Of a stretch of 64,000 nt of DNA, positions 54,170-64,000 are shown in pieces. Source of the DNA: Flaccisagitta enflata (lineage: Eukaryota > Chaetognatha > Sagittoidea > Aphragmophora). Location of the stretch: assembly GCA_965153355.1 (NCBI GenBank), contig OZ231126.1:7998001-8062000 (forward strand), read 5' to 3'. Each line of letters starts with the position of its first letter. The stretch's first letter is position 1. The position numbers were made by a program, and so were the translations under genes. Below the pieces are notes generated by a model. The model saw only the letters and a program-made list of their open reading frames with translations, had not been told where the DNA came from and made no database searches.

Positions 54170-54175
54170 TGGAAT

Positions 54176-54530
54176 TACGACATTCTCCTCATTAATAATC
54201 ACGACATTGTCCTCAGTAAGAATCAGGACTGTCCTCAGAAGAATCACAACATTGTCCTCATTAAGAGTCGCGACATTGTCCTCATTTCAGAGTCGCGACA
54301 TTGTCCTCATATGAGAATCACGACATTGTCCTCATATGAGAATCACGACATTGTCCTCATATGAGAATCACGACATTGTCCTCATTGAGAATCACAACAT
54401 TGTCCTCATAAAGAATCACGACAATGTCCTCATTAAGAATCACGACATTGTCCTTATTGAGAATCATCACATAGTCCACGTTAACAATCACGACATTGTC
54501 CACATTGAGAATCACTACAATGTCCTCGAC
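54176..54530. repeat. 24-bp satellite, block 1
   Basis: About 14 copies of a 24-bp unit (AATCACGACATTGTCCTCAT plus TAAG or variants), including CATATGAG variants at 54307-54366. This is the satellite into which the DIRS element is inserted. Confidence 0.92.
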
Positions 54531-54850
54531 ATAGTCCCAGGGATGTATATAGTTCTATGATCTTTGATTAGTTGCCCCCCCCCGCCTTTGATTTTCTTCC
54601 CCTTGACGCGTTGCGTCGAATTACAAAATCAATGATTTTCTTCCCTAAATAGCAGTAAAATAGTATTTTTAAGGTTTAAATAGTGTTAAATTGTGTTTCA
54701 CTAATCATTTTTATGATTTGGTACTACGATAAGTTTTATTTTCCCCAAATTTTCTTTTTTTCTCCCCTTGATTTTTTCCCCAATCTCCAAACCCTTTATT
54801 TTCCCCCCCCCCACCGGGGGGGGGGGAATGTAAAACAATATACAGGCCTC
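54531..54850. other. Poly(C/G)-rich insert in the 24-bp satellite
   Basis: Inverted GC-homopolymer blocks (CCCCCCCCCGCC at 54575, CCACCGGGGGGGGGG at 54813) with ATTTTCTTCCCC repeats between. Looks like a small decayed insertion. No gene. Confidence 0.5.
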
Positions 54851-55535
54851 CATTGTCCTCATCAAGAATCACGACATTCTCTTTGTTATGAATCATGACA
54901 TTGTCCTCATTAAGAATCACAACATTGTCCTCAATAAGAATCATGACATTGTCCTCGTTAAGAATCACGACATTGTCCTCGTTAAGAATCACGACATTGC
55001 CCTCGTTAAGAATCACGACATTGCCCTCATTCAGAATCACGACATTGCCTTGTTAAGAATCACAACATTGCCCTCGTTAAGAATCACGACATTGCCCTCG
55101 TTAAGAATCACGACATTGCCCTCGTTAAGAATCACGACATTGCCCTCGTTAAGAATCACCACATTGCCCTCGTTAAGAATCACCACATTGCCCTCGTTAA
55201 GAATCACCACATTGCCCTCGTTAAGAATCACGACATTGCCCTAGTTAGGAATCACGACATTGCCCTAGTTAGGAATCACGACATTGCCCTCGTTAAGAAT
55301 CACGACATTGCCCTCGTTAAGAATCACGACATTGCCCTCGTTAAGAATCACGACATTGCCCTCGTTAAGAATCACGACATTGCCCTCGTTAAGAATCACG
55401 ACATTGCCCTCGTTAAGAATCAAGACATTGCCTTGTTAAGAATCATGACACTGCCCTCGTTAAGAATCATGACATTGCCCTCGTTAAGAATCATGACATT
55501 GCCCTCGTTAAGAATCACGACATTGCCCTCGTCTT
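54851..55535. repeat. 24-bp satellite, block 2 (TTGCCCTCGTTAAG variant)
   Basis: About 28 copies, mostly AATCACGACATTGCCCTCGT plus TAAG. The TTGCCC variant is specific to this block and distinguishes it from the TTGTCC blocks. Confidence 0.93.
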
Positions 55536-56974
55536 GCTGCAATACAGATTGATGCTGTAGCGGAGTTTGTGTAAGTGATTTAAGAGGAATATGTGGGTGA
55601 TGAGACTGTCCACTCATTTGAATCTGTTAGATCGAATTCTAAAAGTTTTAGATCGAGGCTCGATCTAATCTCCTCTTGTGACCAGATTCTTCAATTCTCA
55701 TTTGTCTCTCTCCTGCATATGTGACAGATCCTTTTGTCATGTGACATGGATTGAGGATCGCGATTGCGATCTCGAGCTTGAGATTAGTTTAATTTAAAAC
55801 TAATCATCATCCAAACAACATTTTTATGAGATTTTTACATATAAATAAAGTATACACTTGGGCACATGAGCTGATTGAGTTTGACGAGATGAGATGTAGT
55901 TGAGGATGAGGATGAAAGAGAGAGGTCGGGATGAGATGTATTTTTGATTATTAAGGATGAGATTTGGTTGACTTGAAGTTATTTAACTTTTGCTTTCCTC
56001 ACTTCATTTGAATGTTGTTGTAGCAAACTTTTCTCTTTGACTTCACTCATGTTCATAAAACCCCATAGAGTGACATATCGACTGAATGCTCATGCCTACA
56101 TTAGTTCAGAGGCCGAAATCTTCCAGTGTTTGTTCTCAATAATGGACAGTTTGGCTGCTATGGCTCTGGGAAGATGTTGGAGTTGCACGTCGAGTTCGAG
56201 GGCGTCAACGGCGGAATTGAGACTATGGGAAGTTGATGCTGCTGCAACTCCTTGTCCAACTTGATGACTCTGGGTCGACTGGTTGAGGTGTAGTGGCTTG
56301 TCAAAGATGCAAAGTGCAATGGTCAAGTTTCAACAACTTTTGGTTGGGAGGACAAAATGCTTTGGGGTCGAAGCGGGCTGCATGCAGAGAGATGCTTGTA
56401 GAGATGATGTTAAATGACACTATACTCAAATTTGACGGAGATTGAGTCACTGGTGGCTGCATAGGAGTTGATTGAAACCAAATGTTCTCTGTTCTATGGG
56501 GATGATGAATCAAAAGAGAGACAGGAGAAAGAGTCAAGCATATAGGCGGCAGTCAAGGCACAACAACTTGATGACGTCAGCAAGGCAGTAGGCGGTCAAG
56601 TTGGTCAATGCCACTTTAGGTGCAGTTAGTCCACCACCTGAAGATGTTGAGTTTCAATTTTCATGATGATTCATAAAAAATTGGCTGTTTTGGAGTCGAC
56701 CAAGGTTGAAGGTGGCGGCGGTTGAGGCGCAACTACTTTTGAAGGCATCAACGAGGCACTTGGGAGTCGAGTTGGTTGATGCTGCTTGGTAGGTTGTTAA
56801 TCTACCATCTGAAGAGGTTATATCTCATGTTTTATGATGATCCCTTGAAAACTCTGTTTGACAGCGATTTTAATTGGCGTCCTAGGCGGAGGTTGTTGTG
56901 GGCGCGATCGTTGTCGTGGAAGAAGCAGTTGGGCGCAATCGTCAATGAAGAAGCAATTGAGACGTTTGGGATCA
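55536..56974. other. Non-satellite segment with degenerate modules
   Basis: No firm gene. Two related modules of about 90 bp with TCAAGTTGGTCAATGC / GAGTTGGTTGATGC and TCCACCACCTGAAGA / CTACCATCTGAAGA (56565-56650 and 56730-56822) recur near 63380. A minus frame at 56096-56326 contains SAVDALELDVQLQ, similar to SAVDAFKLDGQLQ at 63036-63251, perhaps relics of one gene. ATCGCGATTGCGATCTCGAG near 55765 is inverted relative to a copy at 62555. Confidence 0.45.
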
Positions 56975-57192
56975 TCAAGAATCATGACATTGTCCTCATC
57001 AAGAATCACAACATCTTCTTTATTGAGAATCACAACATGTTCGTTATTAAGAATCACAACATGTTCTCTATTAAGAATCACAACATCGTCCTCATTAAGA
57101 ATCATGACATCGTCCTCATTAAGAATCATGACATTGTCCTCATTAAGAATCACGATATTGTCCTCATTAAGAATCACAATATTGTCCTCATT
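56975..57192. repeat. 24-bp satellite, block 3
   Basis: Nine copies of the 24-bp AATCAYGACATTGTCCTCAT plus TAAG unit with some ACATGTTCTC variants. Confidence 0.92.
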
Positions 57193-58005
57193 AGAGGCCC
57201 TGCTGCAACTGTTTGTCGCTTGTGGAGGTGCTGGGGGTTGTCGTTCACGTTTGAGAGCGTTTCTTGTGACGGTTGGCCCGATGGTTGTGGTGCCTTGGAG
57301 TTGAAGCTGTAGACAAAGTGTTGGACGTCTTCAGCGATGTCACTATGGCTTTGTCGTTTCGAGGAGGTCATGGACTCGAATTCCTGATGTCACGGCCCTC
57401 GGGGTTCTCATTGATGTGTGAGAGGTTGTTGTGGCCACAAACATGCAGGAATAAAATGCAGGGAAGGGACCAAAAGTTTATTTCTGTTATAGTTGTTTGT
57501 TTTGATCTGTACCTCGGTCAGAGGGAAAGGAACGTGTTAGTTAATGTTGGTTACACTCTCTGCTTCAGCTCACCAAACTAGTGAGTGCTTTTTACCTGCA
57601 CTAAAGCCCCGCAAGGTAAATAAGGAACTTTAGTTGGTAGTTCACCATTTCGCCTTCAATCACAATCGCCATGTCCCGCGATACAGTTTGAAAAAATTCA
57701 ATATCACAAATTTAATCTTGTTTTTTTTTAGTCGCGTGCACGCGACTACAACCTGCTTTTTCCGTTCATTGGTTGGTCGGTCACATTTTACTTTTATGAT
57801 TTTATTTCTTTGACCTCACTTCAATTTGTAGGTGAATTACAATTGCAATTTTGAGACTCCTATCCAAACTGATTGACATCGAGAGTTACACATGTAGCTT
57901 AGCTACTAACGATGATAATCTAGCAAGTAGCTATATCAAATAAAAACACATCCAAAGTCGACTAGGCCCTTAGGCCAATACTTAAAGAGTCATATTTAAA
58001 ATGAC
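57193..58005. other. Spacer with a dispersed hairpin repeat at 57730
   Basis: No gene supported. The perfect palindrome AGTCGCGTGCACGCGACT is at 57730-57747, followed by GGTTGGTCGGTCACATTTTA, a member of the dispersed family. A TGTCACGGCCC at 57388 could be a retroelement LTR start but I see no partner. Confidence 0.5.
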
Positions 58006-58325
58006 GTGTCTCAAGTGTGAACAATGACGTGAGTCTCAAGTGTGGACAATGATGTGAGTCTCAAGTCTGGATAATGATGTGAGTCTAAAGTGTGGACAAT
58101 GACGTGAGTCTCAAGTGTGGACAATGACATGAGTCTCAAGTGTGGACAATGACAAGAGTCTCAAGTGTGGACAATGACGTGAGTCTCAAGTGTGGACAAT
58201 GACGTGAGTCTCAAGTGTGGACAATGACGTGAGTCTCAAGTGTGGACAATGATGTGAGTCTCAAGTGTGGACAATGACGAGAGTCTCAAGTGTGGACAAT
58301 GATGTGAGTCTCAAGTGTGGACAAT
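58006..58325. repeat. 25-bp satellite in inverted orientation
   Basis: Twelve or thirteen copies of the complement of the unit at 46901-47610 (AATGACGTGAGTCTCAAGTG plus TGGAC). The next inverted copies start at 63979 and run off the window. Confidence 0.93.
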
Positions 58326-58578
58326 ACAAAAAGACAGATAGATGATCAAACAGAAACACAATAAACATGTTGCAGAGATTGAGGAAAAAGGCCTGTTGGA
58401 GAGCGGCCAACACTTGAGACTTTTTGGCATACGGCGATAGCCGCCATTACTGGTAAATACATCGTAAATTGGTCGCAAAATTGTCGCAAAATTGCGTCGC
58501 AAAATTGCATCGCAAATGCGTCGCAAATGCGTTGCAAATGCGTTGCAAATGCGTCAAAAAATGTGTCGCAAAATGCGT
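58326..58578. other. Spacer with TGCGTCGCAAA repeats
   Basis: Non-coding. At 58470-58578 there are about ten irregular copies of GCGTCGCAAAATT / GCGTTGCAAAT immediately before the 24-bp array. Confidence 0.7.
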
Positions 58579-61495
58579 CGACATTGTCCTCGTTAAGAAT
58601 CACGACATTGTCCTCGTTAAGAATCACAACATTGTCCTCGTTAAGAATCACAACATTGTCCTCGTTAAGAATCACAACATTGTCCTCGTTAAGAATCACG
58701 ACACTGTCCTTGTTAAGAATCACGACATTGTCCTCGTTAAGAATCACGACTTTGTCCTTGTTAAGAATCATGACATTGTCCTCGTTAAGAATCACGATGT
58801 TGTCCCCATTAAGAATCACGACGTTGTCCCCATTAAGAATCACGACGTTGTCCCCATTAAGAATCACAACGTTGTCCCCCATTAAGAATCACAACGTTGT
58901 CCCCATTAAGAATCAAGACTTTGTCCCCATTAAGAATCAAGATGTTGTCCCCATTAAGAATCAAGACGTTGTCCCCATTAAGAATCACGACGTTGTCCCC
59001 ATTAAGAATTACGATGTTGCCCTCATTAAGAATCACGATGTTGCCCTCATTAAGAATCACAATGTTGCCCTCATTAAGAATCACAATGTTGCCCTCATTA
59101 AGAATCACGATGTTGTCCTCATTAAGAATCACGATGTTGTCCTCATTAAGAATCACAATGTTGTCCTCATTAAATATCACGACGTTGTCCTCAATTAGTA
59201 TCACAACGTTGTACCCATTAGGAATCGCGATGTTGTCCCCATTAAGAATCACGATGTTGTCCCCATTAAGAATCACGACGTTGTCCCCATCAAGAATCAC
59301 GACGTTGTCCCCATCAAGAATCACGACGTTGTCCCCATCAAGAATCACGACGTTGTCCCCATCAAGAATCACGACGTTGTCCCCATCAAGAATCAGGACG
59401 TTGTCCCCATTAAGAATCACGACGTTGTCCCCATTACGAATCACGACGTTGTCCCCATTACGAATCACGATGTTGTCCCCATTACGAATCACGACGTTGT
59501 CCTCCTTAAGAATCACGACGTTGTCCTCATTAAGAATCACGACGTTGTCCGCATTAAGAATCACGACGTTGTCCGCATTAAGAATCACGACGTTGTCCTC
59601 ATTAAGAATCACGACGTTGTCCTCATTAAGAATCACAACGTTGTCCTCATTAAGAATCACAATGTTGTCCTCATTAAGAATCACAACGTTGTCCTCATTA
59701 AGAATCACAACGTTGTCCTCATTAAGAATCACAACGTTGTCCTCATTAAGAATCACAACGTTGTCCTCATTAAGAATCACAACGTTGTCCTCATTAAGAA
59801 TCACGACGTTGTCCTCATTAAGAATCACGACGTTGTCCTCATTAAGAATCACAACGTTGTCCTCATTAAGAATCACAACGTTGTCCTCATTAAGAATCAC
59901 AACGTTGTCCTCATTAAGAATCACAACGTTGTCCTCATTAAGAATCACAACGTTGTCCTCATTAAGAATCACAACGTTGTCCTCATTAAGAATCACAACG
60001 TTGTCCTCATTAAGAATCACAACGTTGTCCTCATTAAGAATCACAACGTTGTCCTCATTAAGAATCACAATGTTGTCCTCATTAAGAATCATGACGTTGT
60101 CCTCATTAAGAATCACGACGTTGTCCTCATTAAGAATCACGACGTTGTCCTCATTAAGAATCACGATGTTGTCCTCATTAAGAATCACGACGTTGTCCTC
60201 ATTAAGAATCACGACGTTGTCCTCATTAAGAATCACGACGTTGTCCTCATTAAGAATCACATTGTTGTCCTCATTAAGAATCACAATGTTGTCCTCATTA
60301 AGAATCACAATGTTGTCCTCATTAAGAATCACAATGTTGTCCTCATTAAGAATCACAATGTTGTCCTCATTAAGAATCACAACGTTGTCCTCATTAAGAA
60401 TCACAACATTGTCCTCATTAAGAATCACGTTGTCCTCATTAAGAATCACGTTGTCCTCATTAAGAATCACGACGTTGTCCTCATTAAGAATCACGACGTT
60501 GTCCTCATTAAGAATCACAATGTTGTCCTCATTAAGAATCACGACATTGTCCTCATTAAGAATCACGACTTTGTCCTCATTAAGAATCACGACTTTGTCC
60601 TCATTAAGAATCACGACTTTGTCCTCATTAAGAATCACGACTTTGTCCTCATTAAGAATCACGACTTTGTCCTCATTAAGAATCACGACTTTGTCCTCAT
60701 TAAGAATCACGACTTTGTCCTCATTAAGAATCACGACTTTGTCCTCATTAAGAATCACGACTTTGTCCTCATTAAGAATCACGACTTTGTCCTCATTAAG
60801 AATCACGACTTTGTCCTCATTAAGAATCAAGACCTTATCCTCATTAAGAATCAAGACCTTGTCCTCATCAAGAATCACAACCTTGTCCTCATTAAAAATC
60901 AAGACCTTGTCCTCGTTAAGAATCACGACATTGTCCTTGTTAAGAATCACGATATTGTCCTCGTTAAGAATAACGACATTGTCCTCGTTAAGAATCATGA
61001 CATTTTCCTCATTAAGAATCATGACATTTTCCTCGTTAAGAATCACGACATTGTCCTCGTTAAGAATCACGACATTGTCCTTGTAAAGAATCACGACATT
61101 GTCCTCATTAAGAATCACGACATTGTCCTCATTAAGAATCACGACATTGTCCTCATTAAGAATCACAACATTGTCCTCATTAAGAATCATGACATTGTCC
61201 TCATTAAGAATCACGACATTGTCCTCATTAAGAATCACGACATTGTCCTCATTAAGAATCACGACATTGTCCTCATTAAGAATCATGACATTGTCCTCAT
61301 TAAGAATCACGACATTGTCCTCATTAAGAATCATGACATTGTCCTCATTAAGAATCACGACATTGTCCTCATTAAGAATCACGACATTGTCCTCGTTGAA
61401 TCACGACATTGTCCTCGTTAAGAATGACACATTGTCCTCATTAGAATCACAACATTGTCCTCTTAAGAATCATGACATTGTCCTCAGAGAATCAC
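58579..61495. repeat. 24-bp satellite, main array
   Basis: About 121 copies of the unit AATCACGACGTTGTCCTCAT plus TAAG. Variants come in homogeneous runs: ACATTG with CGTTAAG (58579-58790), ACGTTGTCCCC (58800-59480), CATCAAG (59290-59400), ACGTTGTCCTC (59490-60470), ACTTTGTCC (60565-60830), then ACATTG again. Copies at 60428 and 60452 lack 3 bp. Frames of 840 and 729 codons on opposite strands are artefacts. Confidence 0.96.
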
Positions 61496-62462
61496 AATTG
61501 TCCCGTTACACATTGTCTCGTGGCAATCACTATTGTCTCAAGAATCACGACATTGTCCCCGCGTAAGAATCACGACATTCTCGTTAAGAATCACGACATT
61601 GTCCTCGTTAAGAATCACGACATTGTCCTCGTTAAGAATCACGACATTGTCCTCGTTAAGAATCACGACATTGTCCTCGTTAAGAATCACAACATTGTCC
61701 TCGTTAAGAATCACAACATTGTCCTCGTTAAGAATCACAACACTGTCCTCGTTAAGAATCACAACGTTGTCCCCGTCAAGAATCACGACGTTGTCCCCAT
61801 TAAGAATCACAACGTTGTCCTCATTAAGAATCACGACGTTGTCCTCATTAAGAATCACGATGTTGTCCTCATTGAGAATCACGATGTTGTCCTCATTAAG
61901 AATCATGATGTTGTCCTCATTAAGAATCATGATGTTGTCCTCATTAAGAATCACAACGTTGTCCTCATTAAGAATCACAACGTTGTCCTCATTGAAAATC
62001 ACGACGTTGTCCTGATTGAGAATCACGACGTTGTCCTCATTAAGAATCACGACGTTGTCCTCATTAAGAATCACGATGTTGTCCTCATTAAGAATCACGA
62101 CGTTGTCCTCATTAAGAATCACGACGTTGTCCTCATTAAGAATCACGACGTTGTCCTCATTAAGAATCACGACGTTGTCCTCATTAAGAATCACGACGTT
62201 GTCCTCATTAAGAATCACGACGTTGTCCTCATTAAGAATCACGACGTTGTCCTCATTAAGAATCACGACGTTGTCCTCATTAAGAATCACGACGTTGTCC
62301 TCATTAAGATTCACGACGTTGTCCTCATTAAGATTCACGACGTTGTCCTCATTAAGAATCATGAAGTTGTCCTCATTAAGAATCATGAAGTTGTCCTCAT
62401 TAAGAATCATGAATTTGTCCTCATTAAGAATCACGACGTTGTCCTCATTAAGAATCACGACG
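61496..62462. repeat. 24-bp satellite, second main array
   Basis: Separated from the first by a scrambled 60-bp stretch (61490-61560, e.g. CCCGTTACACATTGTCTCG). About 37 copies, again passing from ACATTG/CGTTAAG to ACGTTG/CATTAAG, the same order of variants as at the start of the main array. Ends in GACTTGAGACTCACGTCATTG, one copy of the 25-bp satellite. Confidence 0.95.
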
Positions 62463-62994
62463 TGACTTGAGACTCACGTCATTGTAGGACGATTACACAT
62501 TCGATGTGTAGGATGAGGGATGTTTAAGATGATTGTCATTTTAGTTTTAAACTAAATTCGAGCTCGAAATCGCGATCTTGATTCCAGGATTGTGACAATG
62601 AGATTTGTCTCATGTGGAGAGAAGAACAAAGAAGCTTGAAGGCAATCAAGGACAAGGAGATTTGTTTTAGATTTCGATGTCAGACTCTTTGGAATTCGAG
62701 TGGGAGATGATAAGAAACAGGTTGAACACGATTGAATTATGTGCAAACGATCACAGGCACTTATGTATGTAATAATCATACAGCATAGTTGAGCTACATG
62801 AGCACATGAGCGAGATCGTTGAGAATTGAGTACATTGACCATTTATTTGAGGTTGTAGAGGTCGAGTTGAGTCGTCATGCATAATTTTTCTCTTGGCTCC
62901 TTTATATGTTCTTTTAATTCGTCAGCATAAAGAGCGACAGATACATACAAAATTCAATCATCATTCAAAAGAAATATAACACAATGGAAAAGAA

Positions 62995-63026
<32 letters not shown>

Positions 63027-63584
63027 AATCATCAGTTATTCGGGATATCTTTCAATGTGACGAGCAAGATGAGTTATCACAGGGTTACGATGAGATAGAA
63101 GAGAGGCATCAAATTTTCTTTTTGACGTATCAAAGATTTCAACCAGGGACTTGAAACCAAAAGACTCGACAGTTGCTGAGATATGAGCGGCTGCATTGTG
63201 AAGTTTCTGCAACTGCCCGTCAAGTTTGAAGGCGTCTACAGCACTCGACAATGATGTCGGAGGGTGGGAGATGACAAAAACTCGAAGTAAGAATGAAGTT
63301 GTAAGTCAATCTTGGGCTTGCTGACTCGAGCCGTTTGGATTTTAACAGCTTTCAAAGATGGGTAACACAGCTGGCGCGGTACCTTCGAGTTTGGTTGCAT
63401 TGACAAGGGTGTTGGCAGCCAAGTTGGATGATGCTGGTTGAGATGCAGTTACTCTCTCTATAGGCAAGTGCACCCTCTCCTTTAATTTCACGATCATAAC
63501 TCACAAACTCCGCCGTCAGGAGACATTTAAAGTGGCGTCTTCGGCGGCGGTTGCGGCGGTCGTGATGCCATCACGTTTGGTCGC
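62463..63584. other. Non-satellite segment
   Basis: No firm gene. Contains the inverse of the 55765 AATCGCGATC segment (62560), AAAGAAAAAGAAAAAG microsatellite at 62990-63030, a minus frame 63036-63251 (SAVDAFKLDGQLQKLHNAAA) related to that at 56096-56326, and the third copy of the GTTGGATGATGC module near 63420. Confidence 0.45.
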
Positions 63585-63740
63585 AGGGTGGGCAGGGGCA
63601 ATATTTGAGGTCACCAGATCATTTGGGCAGGAGCAGTGAGGTCAAAGAAATAGTCATAAAAAAAAGTAAAGTGTGACCGACGGACGGACCGACCAACCAA
63701 CGGACAAAGCGGGTTGTTGAGTCGCGTGCACGCGACTAAA
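63585..63740 (-). repeat. Dispersed GGAC/hairpin repeat, fuller copy
   Basis: GGGTGGGCAGGGGCAATA, GGGCAGGAGCAGTGAGGTC, AAAGTGTGACCGACGGACGG, ACCAACGGACAAAGCGGGTTG and the palindrome AGTCGCGTGCACGCGACT (63720-63737), then AAAAA. The same modules occur in inverse order at 19422-19620 and 20617-20815. Confidence 0.75.
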
Positions 63741-64000
63741 AATTCGTTCTTGGCGCCATTTTGAGGAAAATTTGAAGCTCTTTAATTTGCTCATGGTTAT
63801 CAAGTAGCTGTGACAATTCTGAATTGCATTACTAAGAAAAACATCAAGACAAAAATTACTTATAGAAAAATGACTCAAACGAAAGATCTTTCGTAGGGCT
63901 TTACAGGCATCACCAATTTTAATCCATTTTTCTTACGTTATGGTTCAAAAGAAAGGTTTTAAAGTTTGTCCTACAATGACGTGAGTCTCAAGTCTGGATA
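63741..64000. other. Spacer, then start of an inverted 25-bp satellite
   Basis: Unremarkable AT-rich DNA to 63975. From 63976 ATGACGTGAGTCTCAAGTCT begins another copy of the inverted 25-bp satellite. Confidence 0.6.

Larger units (their letters stand above)
48672..54175 (-). mobile_element. Complete DIRS-like tyrosine-recombinase retrotransposon
   Basis: 5.5 kb, minus strand. Inverted terminal repeats of 164 bp (48707-48870 and 54006-54169), an internal complementary region (53121-53211) that joins both outer ends, a gag region in two pieces, an RT-RNase H-methylase-like ORF and an overlapping tyrosine recombinase ORF. There is no target duplication; both junctions share GAAT (48672-48675, 54172-54175). 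That plan is diagnostic of the DIRS order. All large frames are open, so it may be recent. Unusual is the position of the internal complementary region, on the gag side. Confidence 0.9.

Noticed and set aside
56096-56326. Small gene with SAVDALELDVQLQ, related to a frame at 63036-63251
   Set aside because: The similarity is real but short, with no splice or start support; kept only as a possible gene relic in the spacer entries.
57385-57600. Possible LTR start TGTCACGGCCC
   Set aside because: No second LTR, primer site or gag/pol sequence nearby.
58857-61382. 841-codon minus frame and 729-codon plus frame
   Set aside because: Eight-residue repeats (NEDNVVIL, RITTLSSL) from the 24-bp satellite, open on both strands at once.

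Overview
The window is from the nuclear genome of an animal, most likely an invertebrate. Two intron-containing genes are clearly metazoan: HMGCR with a sterol-sensing membrane domain, and a Sel1-repeat gene of the LRP2BP type. Introns are GT-AG with consistent phases. Transposons include a DIRS-type tyrosine-recombinase retroelement, a CR1/Jockey-like LINE, a hAT-like element and many small TA-flanked foldback elements. I cannot name the species. There are no bacterial genes, operons, tRNA or rRNA genes, and no CRISPR array. More than half of the window is tandem repeat, which produces most of its long open frames without coding anything.

Layout. 1-830 is a 19-bp satellite. 1.5-5.7 kb is a tandem array of foldback units. 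5.9-10.9 kb is AT-rich DNA with a 22-bp minisatellite and a TA-flanked MITE. 10.9-28.2 kb, minus strand, holds eleven coding exons of HMGCR, about 852 codons from the start Met through the catalytic Lys. The exons carrying the catalytic Asp and His are not in the window. Its introns are packed with microsatellites, minisatellites, MITEs and a 3.5-kb hAT-like insertion with a clean 8-bp target duplication. 28.4-28.9 kb is a G-rich 18-bp minisatellite just upstream of the first coding exon. 30.3-31.7 kb is a 5'-truncated LINE. 33.1-36.3 kb, plus strand, is a 1054-codon unrecognised low-complexity gene. 37.5-39.0 kb, minus strand, holds the last three exons of an LRP2BP-like gene. 39.5-44.9 kb is a hairpin-forming satellite. 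44.9-48.6 kb, 54.2-55.5 kb and 57-62.5 kb are related 24-29-bp satellites sharing a TTGTCC core. 48.67-54.18 kb is an apparently intact DIRS-like retrotransposon inserted in that satellite.

How the genes work. HMGCR makes mevalonate in the endoplasmic reticulum membrane. The LRP2BP-like protein would be a Sel1-repeat adaptor. The two genes are not functionally linked. The strongest points for a second look are: the DIRS element, whose internal complementary region lies between two gag pieces and whose insertion junctions share GAAT with the satellite target; a dispersed repeat whose terminal hairpin is kept by compensatory base changes; duplicated copies of an HMGCR exon end with its splice donor; HMGCR intron 5, open in frame for about 1.7 kb and stopping only at the TAG of its own acceptor; and foldback satellite units whose lengths step by about 142 bp.
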